DNA of 64,000 nt from JAFGRR01 sp964563855 (GCA_964563855.1 CAZLYU010000003.1:1-64000), one strand, 5' to 3'; positions 25,775-34,757 are shown, counted from the stretch's first letter. A program made the numbers and translations. Notes: a model not told the origin generated them from the letters alone.

Positions 25775-26062
25775 ATGGGAAAGTCCGATACCGGGCCGTC
25801 AGTCGAGACGCCGACGCAACGCGAAATCTGGTTCCCCGCGAAGCGATACGGCTGGGGCTGGGGTTTTCCGACGCACTGGAAAGGCTGGGTCGTCCTGGTC
25901 GCGTTTCTGCTGCTCACGCTCGGCACGATTCCGCTGGCGATGGTGCGGTTCCCGTGGGGACTGATCACGTACTTACTGCTCACTGCGAGCCTGAGTGCCG
26001 CGCTCGTCGCGGTCTGCCGCTGGAAAGGCGAACCGCCCCGCTGGCGCTGGGGCGGCGAGTAG
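25775..26062 (+). CDS. Small membrane protein of unknown function
   Basis: This is a 95-residue protein with GGAG about 10 bases before ATG 25775. The pattern is a short polar N-terminus, then WFPAKRYGWGWGFPTHWKGW, two hydrophobic helices (about residues 37-56 and 62-82) and the tail WKGEPPRWRWGGE. I have seen the PAKRYGWGWG...GEPPRWRWG arrangement in uncharacterised small membrane proteins from several phyla. This suggests a conserved but unstudied family. It is divergent from trpB, with 144 bp between start codons, and converges on the GHL10 gene. Confidence 0.7.
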   Translation: MGKSDTGPSVETPTQREIWFPAKRYGWGWGFPTHWKGWVVLVAFLLLTLGTIPLAMVRFPWGLITYLLLTASLSAALVAVCRWKGEPPRWRWGGE

Positions 26063-26117
26063 TTCGTCGCAGCCGCCACGGCTTGCGCTCGTTGGCCCGC
26101 ATGCCGTCGGACGCGAC

Positions 26118-27662
26118 CTAGCGCGGCCGCAGCACGACGGCGTCAGAAGCGTTGCCGCTGCGGTCAATCGCATGCACCACCACCAGCTCCGCTGCTCCCG
26201 AGGGTTCGCTGACCGGCAGGGTGAGGCGCTCGGTGGTGACCGGCGCCGTCCACACGCGCCAGGCAGCGCCGTAGCGCGCCTGCACGCACCACCACCGCGT
26301 ATCCATCACGTCATCGCGCGACAGGACGACCTCGAACGCTCCGTCCGACGTCTGCCGCGAAGCAACGCGCGGCGCCGCCGGACGCGTCGAGTCCATCCAG
26401 GGCATCGCCGGCGGCAGCGCCGGGACGGCGTACACCAGGCTGAGCATGTCGCGCAGGCCCCCGCGGTTTTGCTGGATCGCCTTGAAGCTGAAGTGGATGT
26501 TGCCCGTCGCTTCCGAGGCGCGGGTCAGATAAATCTGATCCTCGAGCTCGGTCGCGGGCCAGTTGTGCTGACGACTCGCGACGCGGCTCGCCGCATTCCC
26601 CGGCCAGACCGCGCGGTCCAGCGTGTTCTGTGAGAGCCACCACTCCAGCAAGACCGGGTAACTCTGCGCCGGCGGATCGATCGCCCAATAAAGCTGCGGC
26701 GTAAAGTAATCGATCCAGCCGCGCTGCAGCCAGACCAACGCATCGGCGTAGAGCTTGTCGTATGCGTCGAAGCCTTGAATCTGCTCGGGGTATCCGGGGC
26801 GCCAAATCCCGAACGGGCTGATCCCGACCTTGCAAGCCGGGTCGATGGCTTTCACGCGTTCATACATCCCGCTTACGAACGCGTGGATGTTCTCGCGCCG
26901 CCAATCGTTCCGCGCCAGCGTGCCGCCGCTTTGCTGATACGCCTCCCACGAGGCGTCGTCGGGGAATGGGATTTCCTCGCCCGCAGCGTTGTTGACCGGA
27001 TAGGGGTAGAAGTAGTCGTCGACGTGTACACCATCGAGGTCGTAGCGCTCGACGAGATCGCTGACCACATTCAGCGAGTGCTCGCGCGCCCCGGCCTCTC
27101 CAGGATCGAGCCACAGATAGCCGCCGTAGCGCTTCACCCACGTCGGGTGGGTGCGCGACACATGGTTTTCGGCGAACTCGGTCACGTTGGGCAGACCCGC
27201 GCGAAACGGGTTCAGCCAGGCATGCAGCTCGAGCCCGCGGGCGTGCGCCTCAGCGCAGGCAAACGCCAGCGGGTCGTAGTAGGGCTCAGGCGGCTGGCCC
27301 TGTTGGCCGGTGAGATACAGTGACCACGGCTCGAGCTCCGATTCGTACAACGCGTCGGCCGCCGGCCGCACTTGCAGCACGACGATGTTCAGATTGAGGT
27401 CGGCCGCCTCGTCGAGAATCGCGATCAGCTCGCGCTGTTGCTCGCTCGTGCTGAGCCCCGGCTGCGACGGCCAGTCAATATTGGCGACCGTCGCCACCCA
27501 CGCCCCGCGTGCTTCGCGCGGCGGGTTGGGAACATTGAGCGCCGCATCGGCTGCGCCGCGGCGTCCATCCCACGGCCGCGCCGACGCACAGCCCGCGATC
27601 AACGCCGGCGCGATCGTCGTCACCAACAGCGCCAGGCTCATTCGGCAACGCATTCGAATCAT
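26118..27662 (-). CDS. GHL10 (DUF187) family glycosyl-hydrolase-like lipoprotein
   Basis: This is a 514-residue exported protein. The leader MSLALLVTTIAPALIAGC ends in a lipobox (LIAGC), after a 7-residue upstream extension. The mature N-terminus PREARGAWVATVANIDWPSQ is the hallmark of the GHL10/DUF187 barrel, followed by LNIVVLQVRPAADALYESEL, ELHAWLNPFRAG, YDLDGVHVDDYFYPYP, GISPFGIWRPGYP and WIDYFTPQLYWAIDPPAQSY. The acidic residues in DGVHVDDYFY sit where retaining/inverting glycosidases of this clan place catalytic acids. The last 90 residues look like an Ig/fibronectin-type beta domain. It may cleave peptidoglycan or a surface glycan (characterised relatives include the E. coli YngK/DigH type, which acts on denuded peptidoglycan). 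Substrate is inferred. Confidence 0.85.
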   Translation of the reverse strand: MIRMRCRMSLALLVTTIAPALIAGCASARPWDGRRGAADAALNVPNPPREARGAWVATVANIDWPSQPGLSTSEQQRELIAILDEAADLNLNIVVLQVRPAADALYESELEPWSLYLTGQQGQPPEPYYDPLAFACAEAHARGLELHAWLNPFRAGLPNVTEFAENHVSRTHPTWVKRYGGYLWLDPGEAGAREHSLNVVSDLVERYDLDGVHVDDYFYPYPVNNAAGEEIPFPDDASWEAYQQSGGTLARNDWRRENIHAFVSGMYERVKAIDPACKVGISPFGIWRPGYPEQIQGFDAYDKLYADALVWLQRGWIDYFTPQLYWAIDPPAQSYPVLLEWWLSQNTLDRAVWPGNAASRVASRQHNWPATELEDQIYLTRASEATGNIHFSFKAIQQNRGGLRDMLSLVYAVPALPPAMPWMDSTRPAAPRVASRQTSDGAFEVVLSRDDVMDTRWWCVQARYGAAWRVWTAPVTTERLTLPVSEPSGAAELVVVHAIDRSGNASDAVVLRPR

Positions 27663-27788
27663 GTTGCAACGCCTCCCAAGGGGCTCACCTGCAAGGGCCT
27701 GCGTGGCCCAGTGTTCGTCAAACAGCGTATCGAGAAGCGTCTGTCGAGGACGCGAGCGATGCGACCACGCCGCAAACGGAAAGGTGCA

Positions 27789-28937
27789 CTAGTTGACTTT
27801 GAGCAGTTCCACATCGAAGACCAGGATCGCGTTCGCCGGCATGCCGTAGTTCGAGGGCAAACGCGGGGGGCGAGCTTGAGCGCCATAGGCGAGGCGGGGG
27901 TCGATCACGAACTTGGCTTTGGCGCCTTCTTTCATCAGTTGCAACCCCTCGGTCCAGCCGGCGATCACGCGGTTCACGCCAAAGGTGACGGGCTCCCCAC
28001 CTTTGCGGGAGCTATCGAAGACCGTGCCGTCGACGAAGCGACCCGTGTAATGCACGGTGACGCTGCTGTTGGGTCCCGGCGACGGTCCTTCGCCTTCCTC
28101 CACGATCACATACTTCAAGCCCGAGCTTGTGGTCTGCAGCTTCTGGTCGGTTTCACGCTCGATCTCAGCGATCATCTCCGGCAGTTTCTCGGTCTGCATT
28201 TTTTGGAAGTCGCGCAGCCAGACGAGCGAGTCCTTCTCGCCTTCCTCGATGCGACGAGCAGCCGCTTTCGCCTCCTCTTCCAGCTTCGCCATGTCGACCT
28301 CGGTCACGATGCGCACCTCATCGATCACGACGTTCTCGCGTGGGGTGACCGGGCGTCCCATGGGGATCTTGCGATTCGCCTCGAGTTCGGTCGCGGCGAT
28401 CTTGGCGACCACATCCATGCCCTCGGCGACCTTGCCGAAGACCGCATAGCCGTAGCCGTAGCGCTGGTCGTCGGAGGAGGGTCGGGGCAGGTCGAGTGAC
28501 TCGTTGTCTTGAAGGTTAATGAAGAACTGGCTGGTGGCCGAGTGCCGCGCCCCGGTCCGCGCCATTGAGAACGTTCCGGTCAGGTTGCGGACTTCCGGAT
28601 CCCACTCATTGAGGATCGGGTCGCGTAGGCCGCTGCGCTTCAGGTCGAGGTTTTCGTCATACCCCCCGCCCTGAATCACGAAGCCGGGCTCGACGCGATG
28701 GATTACGGTGCCGTCGTAATAGTCGTCCTTCGCGTAGCGCAAGAAGTTGTAAACCGTGAGCGGCGCCTCATCCCGAAAGAGCTCGGCGCGGATGACGCCG
28801 AGGTCCGAGTCGCCTTGCTTCATTTGCAACTCGACCACGACGGGCTCGCTCTGCGCAACGCCGGCGCTGAGAACCATCACCGCGGCGACGACGGTGTATA
28901 GCGGACCGATCGCGCGGCTGCGTCGGATATGGGACAT
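27789..28937 (-). CDS. Secreted dual peptidyl-prolyl isomerase: cyclophilin-FKBP fusion
   Basis: This 382-residue product has a signal-like N-terminus (about residues 1-29, VAAVMVLSAGVAQS) and two different PPIase folds. Residues 32-212 are cyclophilin-like: IHRVEPGFVIQGGGYDENLD from 79, FSMARTG from 123 and SQFFINLQDNESLDL from 136, with a bacterial-type insert. A charged, probably coiled-coil linker occupies about 213-268. Residues 270-382 are FKBP-type: SGLKYVIVEEGEGPSPGPNS, VHYTGRFVDGTVFDSS (295-310), RVIAGWTEGLQLMKEG (323-338) and YGMPANAILVFDVELL. It should help fold exported proteins in the periplasm. Fusion of the two unrelated isomerase families in one chain is uncommon. It is minus strand, with 126 bp to the GHL10 gene downstream. 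Confidence 0.92.
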   Translation of the reverse strand: MSHIRRSRAIGPLYTVVAAVMVLSAGVAQSEPVVVELQMKQGDSDLGVIRAELFRDEAPLTVYNFLRYAKDDYYDGTVIHRVEPGFVIQGGGYDENLDLKRSGLRDPILNEWDPEVRNLTGTFSMARTGARHSATSQFFINLQDNESLDLPRPSSDDQRYGYGYAVFGKVAEGMDVVAKIAATELEANRKIPMGRPVTPRENVVIDEVRIVTEVDMAKLEEEAKAAARRIEEGEKDSLVWLRDFQKMQTEKLPEMIAEIERETDQKLQTTSSGLKYVIVEEGEGPSPGPNSSVTVHYTGRFVDGTVFDSSRKGGEPVTFGVNRVIAGWTEGLQLMKEGAKAKFVIDPRLAYGAQARPPRLPSNYGMPANAILVFDVELLKVN

Positions 28938-29068
28938 GTCACGCTCCTATCGAATTCGTGTGCAATTGAATTGCTCGCGGCCGCGTCGCAACGCAGCCGA
29001 CGCGGAGCGGCAGTGTAAATCGGATTGGCGGGGTTCGCGAACCCTGTGCAGGCCCATAGCCTTGATAG

Positions 29069-29097
29069 TTGACAGGACGGCGATCGGGCCGTAGCTT
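29069..29097 (+). promoter_or_regulatory. Candidate sigma70-type promoter for rpmF-plsX-fabHDG
   Basis: A perfect TTGACA (29069-29074) is followed after 17 bases by TAGCTT (29092-29097), a weak 3/6 match to TATAAT. It lies 117 bases before the rpmF start in the only sizeable upstream non-coding gap. The same TTGACA-N17-TAGnnT layout occurs at 33110-33138. Confidence 0.4.
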
Positions 29098-29213
29098 CGT
29101 CGAAGCGCTAAGAACCTGGTGGACGGTGCTTTCGACGCCCCGCCAGCCGCGCCGTCGGTTGGCCAACGGCGTCGATTTTCTTTCCGGCTGTCGAATGAAG
29201 CGGAGCGTAGCTG

Positions 29214-29399
29214 ATGCTTCCAGTAACGAAGAAAAGCAAGAACCGAACTCGCACGCGGCGTTCGCATCACGCGCTGCGCCCGGTCGGCCTCATCGCTTGC
29301 CCGCAATGCGGCCAGGCCAAACTCCCTCACGCCGCTTGCGGCAACTGCGGCTACGTCAACGGACACACCCGCGTGAAGACGGCTGAAGCGGAGAGCTAA
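29214..29399 (+). CDS. rpmF: 50S ribosomal protein L32
   Basis: The 61-residue product has the bL32 pattern: a basic N-terminus (PVTKKSKNRTRTRRSHHAL) and two CxxC zinc-ligand pairs, CPQC (about 29-32) and CGNC (about 42-45), followed by YVNGHTRVK. GGAG lies 8 bases upstream of ATG. It is the first gene of rpmF-plsX-fabH-fabD-fabG, a widely conserved linkage of ribosome and lipid synthesis. The usual yceD (DUF177) partner upstream is not recognisable in the 276-bp gap to the divergent PPIase gene. Confidence 0.95.
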   Translation: MLPVTKKSKNRTRTRRSHHALRPVGLIACPQCGQAKLPHAACGNCGYVNGHTRVKTAEAES

Positions 29400-29404
29400 C
29401 GCGG

Positions 29405-30406
29405 ATGCGCGTGGCGGTGGATGTGATGGGCGGGGACCTCGGACCAGAGGTCATCCTGGCTGGCGCCGCGCACGGCTTGGCGTACCTGGGGGCGGATGAC
29501 CAGCTTGTCCTGTTCGGACCGAGCGACCTGCTCGAGCCCGCGCGGGAGAAACTGGGCGACGGCCGCATTCAAATCGAACATTGCTCGCAGGTTGTCGGCA
29601 TGAATGAGTCGCCGGTCGAGGCGATTCGTCAGAAGCGCGACTCCACGCTGATGCGCATGGCGACCGCCGCCGGCAAACGCCAGGTCGATGCGTTGATTTC
29701 TGCCGGCAACACCGGGGCGTTCGCGGCCGCATGTCAGTTGCGTCTGCGTCCGATCAAGGGCGTGTCGCGCCCCGGAATCGGCGTCGTTATCCCGACATTT
29801 CACGGACCCGTGTTGTTGTGCGACGCCGGCGCGAACGTCACCCCGAAACCGCACCATCTCTATGAGTACGCCTATCTCGGCGCGTGCTACGCCCGCGTGG
29901 TGCTCGGAGTCGAGAACCCGCGCGTCGGCCTGGTGTCGATCGGCGAAGAGGACATGAAGGGTAATCAACTCGTCCGCGAGGCTCATGCGTTGCTCCGCGG
30001 CGACAGCACCGTCAGCTTCGCCGGCAACATCGAGGGTCGCGACATCTTCAGCGGCGTGTGCGAGGTGGCGGTCTGCGACGGCTTCGTCGGCAACGTGATC
30101 CTGAAGCTCACCGAGGGGCTCGCAGAGGGAATCTTTAAGACCATCTATCGCGAGATTGGGGCTGAGAGCAGCGAGTTGCTCACCAAGTTCGATCCGATCG
30201 TCGACCGCATCTGGAAGCGGCACGACTTCAAGGAGTATGGCGGCGCGCCGCTCCTCGGACTCAACAGCATCGTCATCATCTGCCACGGGCGCAGCGACGA
30301 ACGGGCGATTGCCAACGCCATTCGCGTGGCGGCCGAGCAACATCGCTCAGGTCTGATCGACTCCCTCACGCAGCGGCTCGCGCCGATCGCGGAGGATGCG
30401 GCATGA
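29405..30406 (+). CDS. plsX: Phosphate acyltransferase PlsX
   Basis: PlsX makes acyl-phosphate from acyl-ACP and phosphate, the first committed step of phosphatidic acid synthesis in most bacteria. The 333-residue length is standard. The start MRVAVDVMGGDLGPEVILAG is diagnostic. SAGNTGAFAAACQLRL, GVVIPTFHGPVLLCDAGANV, VGLVSIGEEDMKGNQLVREA, CDGFVGNVILKLTEGLAEG and YGGAPLLGLNSIVIICHGRS follow in order. It begins 5 bp after rpmF and its stop overlaps fabH by four bases (ATGA). It is a peripheral membrane protein acting with a PlsY partner, which is not in the window. Confidence 0.97.
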   Translation: MRVAVDVMGGDLGPEVILAGAAHGLAYLGADDQLVLFGPSDLLEPAREKLGDGRIQIEHCSQVVGMNESPVEAIRQKRDSTLMRMATAAGKRQVDALISAGNTGAFAAACQLRLRPIKGVSRPGIGVVIPTFHGPVLLCDAGANVTPKPHHLYEYAYLGACYARVVLGVENPRVGLVSIGEEDMKGNQLVREAHALLRGDSTVSFAGNIEGRDIFSGVCEVAVCDGFVGNVILKLTEGLAEGIFKTIYREIGAESSELLTKFDPIVDRIWKRHDFKEYGGAPLLGLNSIVIICHGRSDERAIANAIRVAAEQHRSGLIDSLTQRLAPIAEDAA

Positions 30407-31398
30407 AGTTAGCGTGGCCGGTGGGCGTCGCGGGCGCCGGCGCCTATACCCCCGAACGCGTCGTCACCAACGCAAACCTCGCTGAGCATCTCGACACCAG
30501 CGACGAGTGGATCGTTCAGCGCACCGGCATCCGCGAACGCCGCCTCGCGAGTCCCGAAGAGACCACCGTCTCCATGGCCGCCGAGGCGAGCCGTGCCGCG
30601 ATCGCCGCCGCGGGAGTCACCGCCCAAGACATCGACCTCATCGTGCTGGGCACGATCACCGCCGACCATCCGCTCCCGGCGGCGGCGTGCGAATTGCAGC
30701 ACGCGTTGGGCTGCCGCTGGATTCCGGCTTTCGACGTTGGCGCCGCCTGCAGCGGCTTTGTCTGGTCGCTGAATGTCGGCGCGCAGTATGTGAGCACCGG
30801 CGTCGCGAAGTGCGTCTTGGTGGTCGGCGCCGAAACCCTCAGCCGCATCACCGACATGGAAGACCGCGGCACCGCGATCCTCTTCGGAGACGCGGCCGCC
30901 GGCGTCGTGTTGCGCCCCGCCGCCGAGATTGGCGGCGGTGAGATGGTCGCCTCGCGCTGGGGCGCGGACGGGTCGCGCGGCCACACCATTTGGATTCCCG
31001 GCGGCGGCGTCGCCGAGCCCGCATGCCTCAAGACCGTGAATGAACGCCTGCACTACATGAAAATGGCGGGTCGCGAGGTCTACAAGTTCGCCGTTCAGAC
31101 CATGCAGCAGATCATGCAGGACACGGCGGAAGACGCCGGGGTCGCGCTGGATGACATTAAGCTGTTCATCCCGCATCAATCCAACGCACGCATCATCGAA
31201 AGCGCCTGCGAACGCGCCAACGTCCCGCTGGAGCGCGTGTTGATCAACATCAATCGCTACGGAAACACGTCGGCGGCCTCGGTGCCGCTCGCTTTTCACG
31301 AAGCGATCAGCACCGGACGCATCGAGCGCGGCGATCTGGTAATGCTGCTCGCGTTTGGGGCCGGCCTCACCTGGGGCTCCATGCTGTTGAGGTACTAA
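30403..31398 (+). CDS. fabH: 3-oxoacyl-ACP synthase III
   Basis: FabH starts fatty acid synthesis by condensing an acyl-CoA (usually acetyl-CoA) with malonyl-ACP. The 331-residue product carries the complete Cys-His-Asn triad: Cys116 in DVGAACSGFVW, His258 in FIPHQSNARI, and Asn288 in NINRYGNTSAAS. DEWIVQRTGIRERR near residue 34 and the C-terminal GAGLTWGSMLLRY are typical. ATG overlaps the plsX stop, and three bases separate it from fabD. Choice of acyl-CoA primer (straight or branched) is not evident. Confidence 0.97.
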   Translation: MKLAWPVGVAGAGAYTPERVVTNANLAEHLDTSDEWIVQRTGIRERRLASPEETTVSMAAEASRAAIAAAGVTAQDIDLIVLGTITADHPLPAAACELQHALGCRWIPAFDVGAACSGFVWSLNVGAQYVSTGVAKCVLVVGAETLSRITDMEDRGTAILFGDAAAGVVLRPAAEIGGGEMVASRWGADGSRGHTIWIPGGGVAEPACLKTVNERLHYMKMAGREVYKFAVQTMQQIMQDTAEDAGVALDDIKLFIPHQSNARIIESACERANVPLERVLININRYGNTSAASVPLAFHEAISTGRIERGDLVMLLAFGAGLTWGSMLLRY

Positions 31399-31401
31399 CG
31401 C

Positions 31402-32340
31402 TTGTCCAAGACCGCCGTGATTTTCCCCGGACAGGGCGCCCAGTTCATCGGTATGGGACAAGATGTCGCCGCCGCCCATCCGGTGGCTGCCGAAATTTTC
31501 CGCGAAGCCGACGCGCTCATCGGATTCGACCTCTCACGCATCTGCTTCGAAGATCCGGACGGGCGGCTCAACACGACCGACATCCAGCAGCCGGCGATTT
31601 TCGTCACCAGCGTGGCGATCTTTCGCGCCGCAGAAGCCGTCGGGGCCTTGCGACGCGAAGATCTGGCCGGGCTCGGCGGACTGAGTCTGGGCGAATACAC
31701 CGCGCTGCACATCGCCGGGGCGCTCTCGTTCGCCGACGCGCTGCGACTCGTCAAGCGTCGCGGCGAGTTGATGCAGCAGGCGAGCGAAGCCACCCACGGC
31801 GGCATGGTGTCCGTCATCGGGCTCGACGAGCCCAAGGTGAACGAGCTGTGCGCCGCCGTGGCCGACCACGGCCGCGTCGTGCCGGCCAACTTCAACTGCC
31901 CCGGGCAGATTGTGGTATCCGGCGATCAGAGCGCGTGCGAAGCCGTGTTGGCGCGCGTTGAAGACGTGGGCGGCAAAGCGGTTCCGCTGAAAGTCGCGGG
32001 CGCATTTCACAGCCCCCTGATGCAGATCGCGGCGGACGGTCTGGCCGAAGAACTGAAGTCGGTCGAGTTCGCGCCGCTGCAGACGCCCGTCGTCTGCAAT
32101 GTGGATGGCGCGTATCACCACTCGGTCGAAGCCACGCGGAGCGCGCTTTACCAACACGTGATCCATCCGGTACGCTGGCAGTCCTGCGTCGAGCGTCTGA
32201 TCGCGGATGGCGTGAGCACGTTCGTCGAGGTCGGCCCCGGACGCGTGCTCACGGGGTTGATGCGAAAGATCAATCGCAGCGTGAAAGCGGCGAGTATGGG
32301 CAAGGCGGCGGATATCGTCGCTGCTGGAGAATCGCAGTGA
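31402..32340 (+). CDS. fabD: Malonyl-CoA:ACP transacylase
   Basis: FabD loads malonyl groups onto acyl carrier protein. The product is 312 residues from TTG 31402, which directly precedes the conserved SKTAVIFPGQGAQFIGMG. The nucleophile is Ser95 in GLSLGEYTAL and the partner His203 is in VAGAFHSPLM. FNCPGQIVVSGD and the C-terminal FVEVGPGRVLTGL are also standard. Rare TTG start and GTGA overlap with fabG suggest dependence on upstream translation. No promoter is seen between fabH and fabD. Confidence 0.96.
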   Translation: MSKTAVIFPGQGAQFIGMGQDVAAAHPVAAEIFREADALIGFDLSRICFEDPDGRLNTTDIQQPAIFVTSVAIFRAAEAVGALRREDLAGLGGLSLGEYTALHIAGALSFADALRLVKRRGELMQQASEATHGGMVSVIGLDEPKVNELCAAVADHGRVVPANFNCPGQIVVSGDQSACEAVLARVEDVGGKAVPLKVAGAFHSPLMQIAADGLAEELKSVEFAPLQTPVVCNVDGAYHHSVEATRSALYQHVIHPVRWQSCVERLIADGVSTFVEVGPGRVLTGLMRKINRSVKAASMGKAADIVAAGESQ

Positions 32341-33077
32341 TCTTGCAGGACCAGGTTGCACTGGTGACCGGCGGCTCACGCGGCATCGGACGGGCGATCT
32401 GCCAGGTGCTCGCGCGCGACGGCGCCACCGTGATCGCTACCGCACGCGATCCCGAACGCGTCCGCGCCTGGTTGACCGACGCCGGCGAAGCCGCCGAACG
32501 CATCGTCCCCGTCGCCCTCGAACTGACCGATCGCGACGCCTTGCACGCGCTCGTCGAACAAATCGCGACCGAGCGCGGCCGCATCGACATTCTGGTCAAC
32601 AATGCCGGCGTCACGCATGACGGCCTGCTCATGAGCATGGAGGACGAGCACTTCGAGCAAGTGCTGCAGACCAACCTCACCGCGGCGTTCCAGCTCATCC
32701 GCGCCGTATCGCGGCACATGGTGCGGGCCCGCGCCGGCCGGATCGTCAACATCGCCAGCGTCAGCGGTCTGATGGGCAACCCCGGGCAGGCCAACTACGC
32801 CGCCGCCAAGGCCGGCCTCGTCGGTCTCACCAAGACCGTCGCGAAAGAACTCGGCAAGCGCGGCGTATTGTGCAACGCGGTCGCGCCCGGTTTCATCGAG
32901 ACCGACATGACCGCCGTGCTGCCCGACAAGGTCAAAGACCAATATCGTCAGCTCATCCCGCTGCAGCGTCTGGGCCGCCCGGTCGAAGTCGCCGAACTGG
33001 TCGGCTTTCTTGCCGGACCGCACGCCGGATACATCACCGGGCAAACGCTCGTCGTCGACGGCGGCCTGCATACGTAA
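32337..33077 (+). CDS. fabG: 3-oxoacyl-ACP reductase
   Basis: FabG is the NADPH-dependent reductase of the elongation cycle. The 246-residue short-chain dehydrogenase starts at GTG 32337, overlapping the fabD stop. It shows TGGSRGIG (11-18) for cofactor binding, NNAG (88-91), the active-site Ser in NIASVSG (about 141-143) and YAAAK (Tyr154/Lys158). The C-terminal HAGYITGQTLVVDGGLHT is typical. The operon stops here: the acpP and fabF genes that commonly follow are absent, and a new promoter candidate begins 33 bases downstream. Confidence 0.96.
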   Translation: MILQDQVALVTGGSRGIGRAICQVLARDGATVIATARDPERVRAWLTDAGEAAERIVPVALELTDRDALHALVEQIATERGRIDILVNNAGVTHDGLLMSMEDEHFEQVLQTNLTAAFQLIRAVSRHMVRARAGRIVNIASVSGLMGNPGQANYAAAKAGLVGLTKTVAKELGKRGVLCNAVAPGFIETDMTAVLPDKVKDQYRQLIPLQRLGRPVEVAELVGFLAGPHAGYITGQTLVVDGGLHT

Positions 33078-33109
33078 CGCTTCAGGCGGCGAGCCCGACG
33101 CCCATCACG

Positions 33110-33138
33110 TTGACACCCCTCCCCCGACGCGCTAGTCT
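33110..33138 (+). promoter_or_regulatory. Candidate promoter for the GT2 gene
   Basis: A perfect TTGACA (33110-33115), 17-base spacer and TAGTCT (33133-33138) lie 62 bases before the TTG start at 33201, inside the short fabG-GT2 gap. The -10 match is weak (3/6) but the spacing is ideal. Confidence 0.4.
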
Positions 33139-33200
33139 CACCACTTCCTGATGATGCGTTCGAGCAAGCGGCGTGACGCGGCGCCCGGCGGTCGACGCGG

Positions 33201-34757
33201 TTGTCCCACGCGACGAGCCAATCCTTGACTGAACACCTCTGCGCGCTGCTGTTCCTCATTCTCATGATCGCGCCAGGACTCTACGGGCTGCACCTCGCGG
33301 CCCTCGCGGTGATGTCGCACACACGCCGCCATCGCGCGCGACGTCTGCAGCAACTCACCATCGAGCGTTACCAACGCAACACGCCGGACGAGCAGTGGCC
33401 CATCGTCACCACCCAGGTCCCGCTTTACAACGAGCGCGACGTCGCGCGACGTGCGATTTCCGCGGCTTGCGCGATGGAGTACCCGCGCGGGCGTCATGAG
33501 GTGCAGGTGCTCGACGACAGCACCGACGAAACCCGCGCCATCGTTGATCAGACCGCCGCCGAACTGCGCCAGGCCGGCCATGACGTGAAGGTCGTCCGCC
33601 GCGCGAACCGGCGCGACTTCAAGGCCGGGGCGCTGGCCGACGCGCTGCCCCAGGCGCGCGGCGAATACTTCGCTATTTTCGACGCCGACTTCGTGCCCGA
33701 CCCCGGCTTCCTGCGTCGCATGATTCCGCTGATCGCAACTGAGCCCAAGGCCTGCGCCGCGCAGGGCCGCTGGGGACATCTCAACGCCGAAGAGTCGTGG
33801 ATCGCCTCCGGCCTCGCCCTCGCCATCGACGGCCACCACGCCATCGAGCAGGCCGGCCGCTCGTGGAATGGCCTGTGCATCACCTTCAACGGCACCGGCG
33901 GCATCTGGCGCCGCGCCGCGATCGAAGACCCGCAAGTCGGTGGCTGGTCCGGCGACACGATCACCGAAGACCTCGACCTCTCCTACCGGGCGCAGATGCA
34001 GGGCTGGCGCATCATCTACAGCGTCGATGAAGTCGCCCCCGCCGAACTACCGGCCAATGTCAACGCCCTCAAGGCCCAGCAGCGTCGCTGGGCGCTCGGC
34101 TCGACGCAGACCGCCCGCAAGCTGTTGCCGCTCGTTTGGCGCTCCAGGCTAACGCCGATTCAGAAGATCGAGGCGACGCTGCACCTCACGCAATATTCAC
34201 TCAGCATCTTTATGCTGCTGATGCTCGGCCTCGGCCGGCTGCTGCTCGAAGCCATGTCGCCTGAAACGCGCGACCTGTGGCTCGCCTGGTTCTGGCCCAT
34301 CCTGCCGTTCGTCATCCTGGCGCCGCCTCTCAGCTACATCTACGCCCGCTGGGCGATCGGCGGCGGCTGGAGCGGCGTGCGACACATTCCCAAACTCATG
34401 GTCATGGGCCTCGGCCTCTCGGTGAACAATACCCTCGCCGTCGCCCAGGGACTGGTGCAGCGCGGCGGGGAGTTCATTCGCACGCCGAAAAGCGGCAGCG
34501 TCGACGGCGCGGCCCGCAAGCTCTCCTACGGCGCCGTTCGATCGCGCCTCTGGATCATCGAGATCGCGCTCGGCGTCGCGTGCTTCGTGCAGTGGGCCGT
34601 TTTCCTCGACGTCGATCGCTACGTCGGCGGCACCTTCCTGGTGCTCTACGGGATCGGCCTGTGCCTGCTCGGCTGGGCCTCGCGCCCCACCGCCAACCAA
34701 GCGCCGCGACCGCGCGTCAGCACGTCGATTACACCGCCAGCCCGCGCCGTCGCCTGA
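33201..34757 (+). CDS. Membrane glycosyltransferase, GT2 (cellulose-synthase-like)
   Basis: This is a 518-residue processive-type GT2. An N-terminal helix (about 12-38) precedes the GT-A domain, which holds QVPLYNERDVARRAI (72-86), the DDS of VQVLDDSTDE (Asp105-106), DAD at 161-163, TITEDLDLSYRAQMQGWR with TED at 255-257, and QQRRW at 293-297. Together these are the D,D,D,QxxRW signature of CESA/HAS/mannan synthase-like enzymes. Four or so C-terminal helices (about 332-405, 455-495) could form the glycan channel. TTG 33201 or TTG 33225 may be the start. There is no PilZ domain in the chain. It stands alone as a likely second, synthase-dependent polysaccharide or glycolipid route. Confidence 0.88.
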   Translation: MSHATSQSLTEHLCALLFLILMIAPGLYGLHLAALAVMSHTRRHRARRLQQLTIERYQRNTPDEQWPIVTTQVPLYNERDVARRAISAACAMEYPRGRHEVQVLDDSTDETRAIVDQTAAELRQAGHDVKVVRRANRRDFKAGALADALPQARGEYFAIFDADFVPDPGFLRRMIPLIATEPKACAAQGRWGHLNAEESWIASGLALAIDGHHAIEQAGRSWNGLCITFNGTGGIWRRAAIEDPQVGGWSGDTITEDLDLSYRAQMQGWRIIYSVDEVAPAELPANVNALKAQQRRWALGSTQTARKLLPLVWRSRLTPIQKIEATLHLTQYSLSIFMLLMLGLGRLLLEAMSPETRDLWLAWFWPILPFVILAPPLSYIYARWAIGGGWSGVRHIPKLMVMGLGLSVNNTLAVAQGLVQRGGEFIRTPKSGSVDGAARKLSYGAVRSRLWIIEIALGVACFVQWAVFLDVDRYVGGTFLVLYGIGLCLLGWASRPTANQAPRPRVSTSITPPARAVA

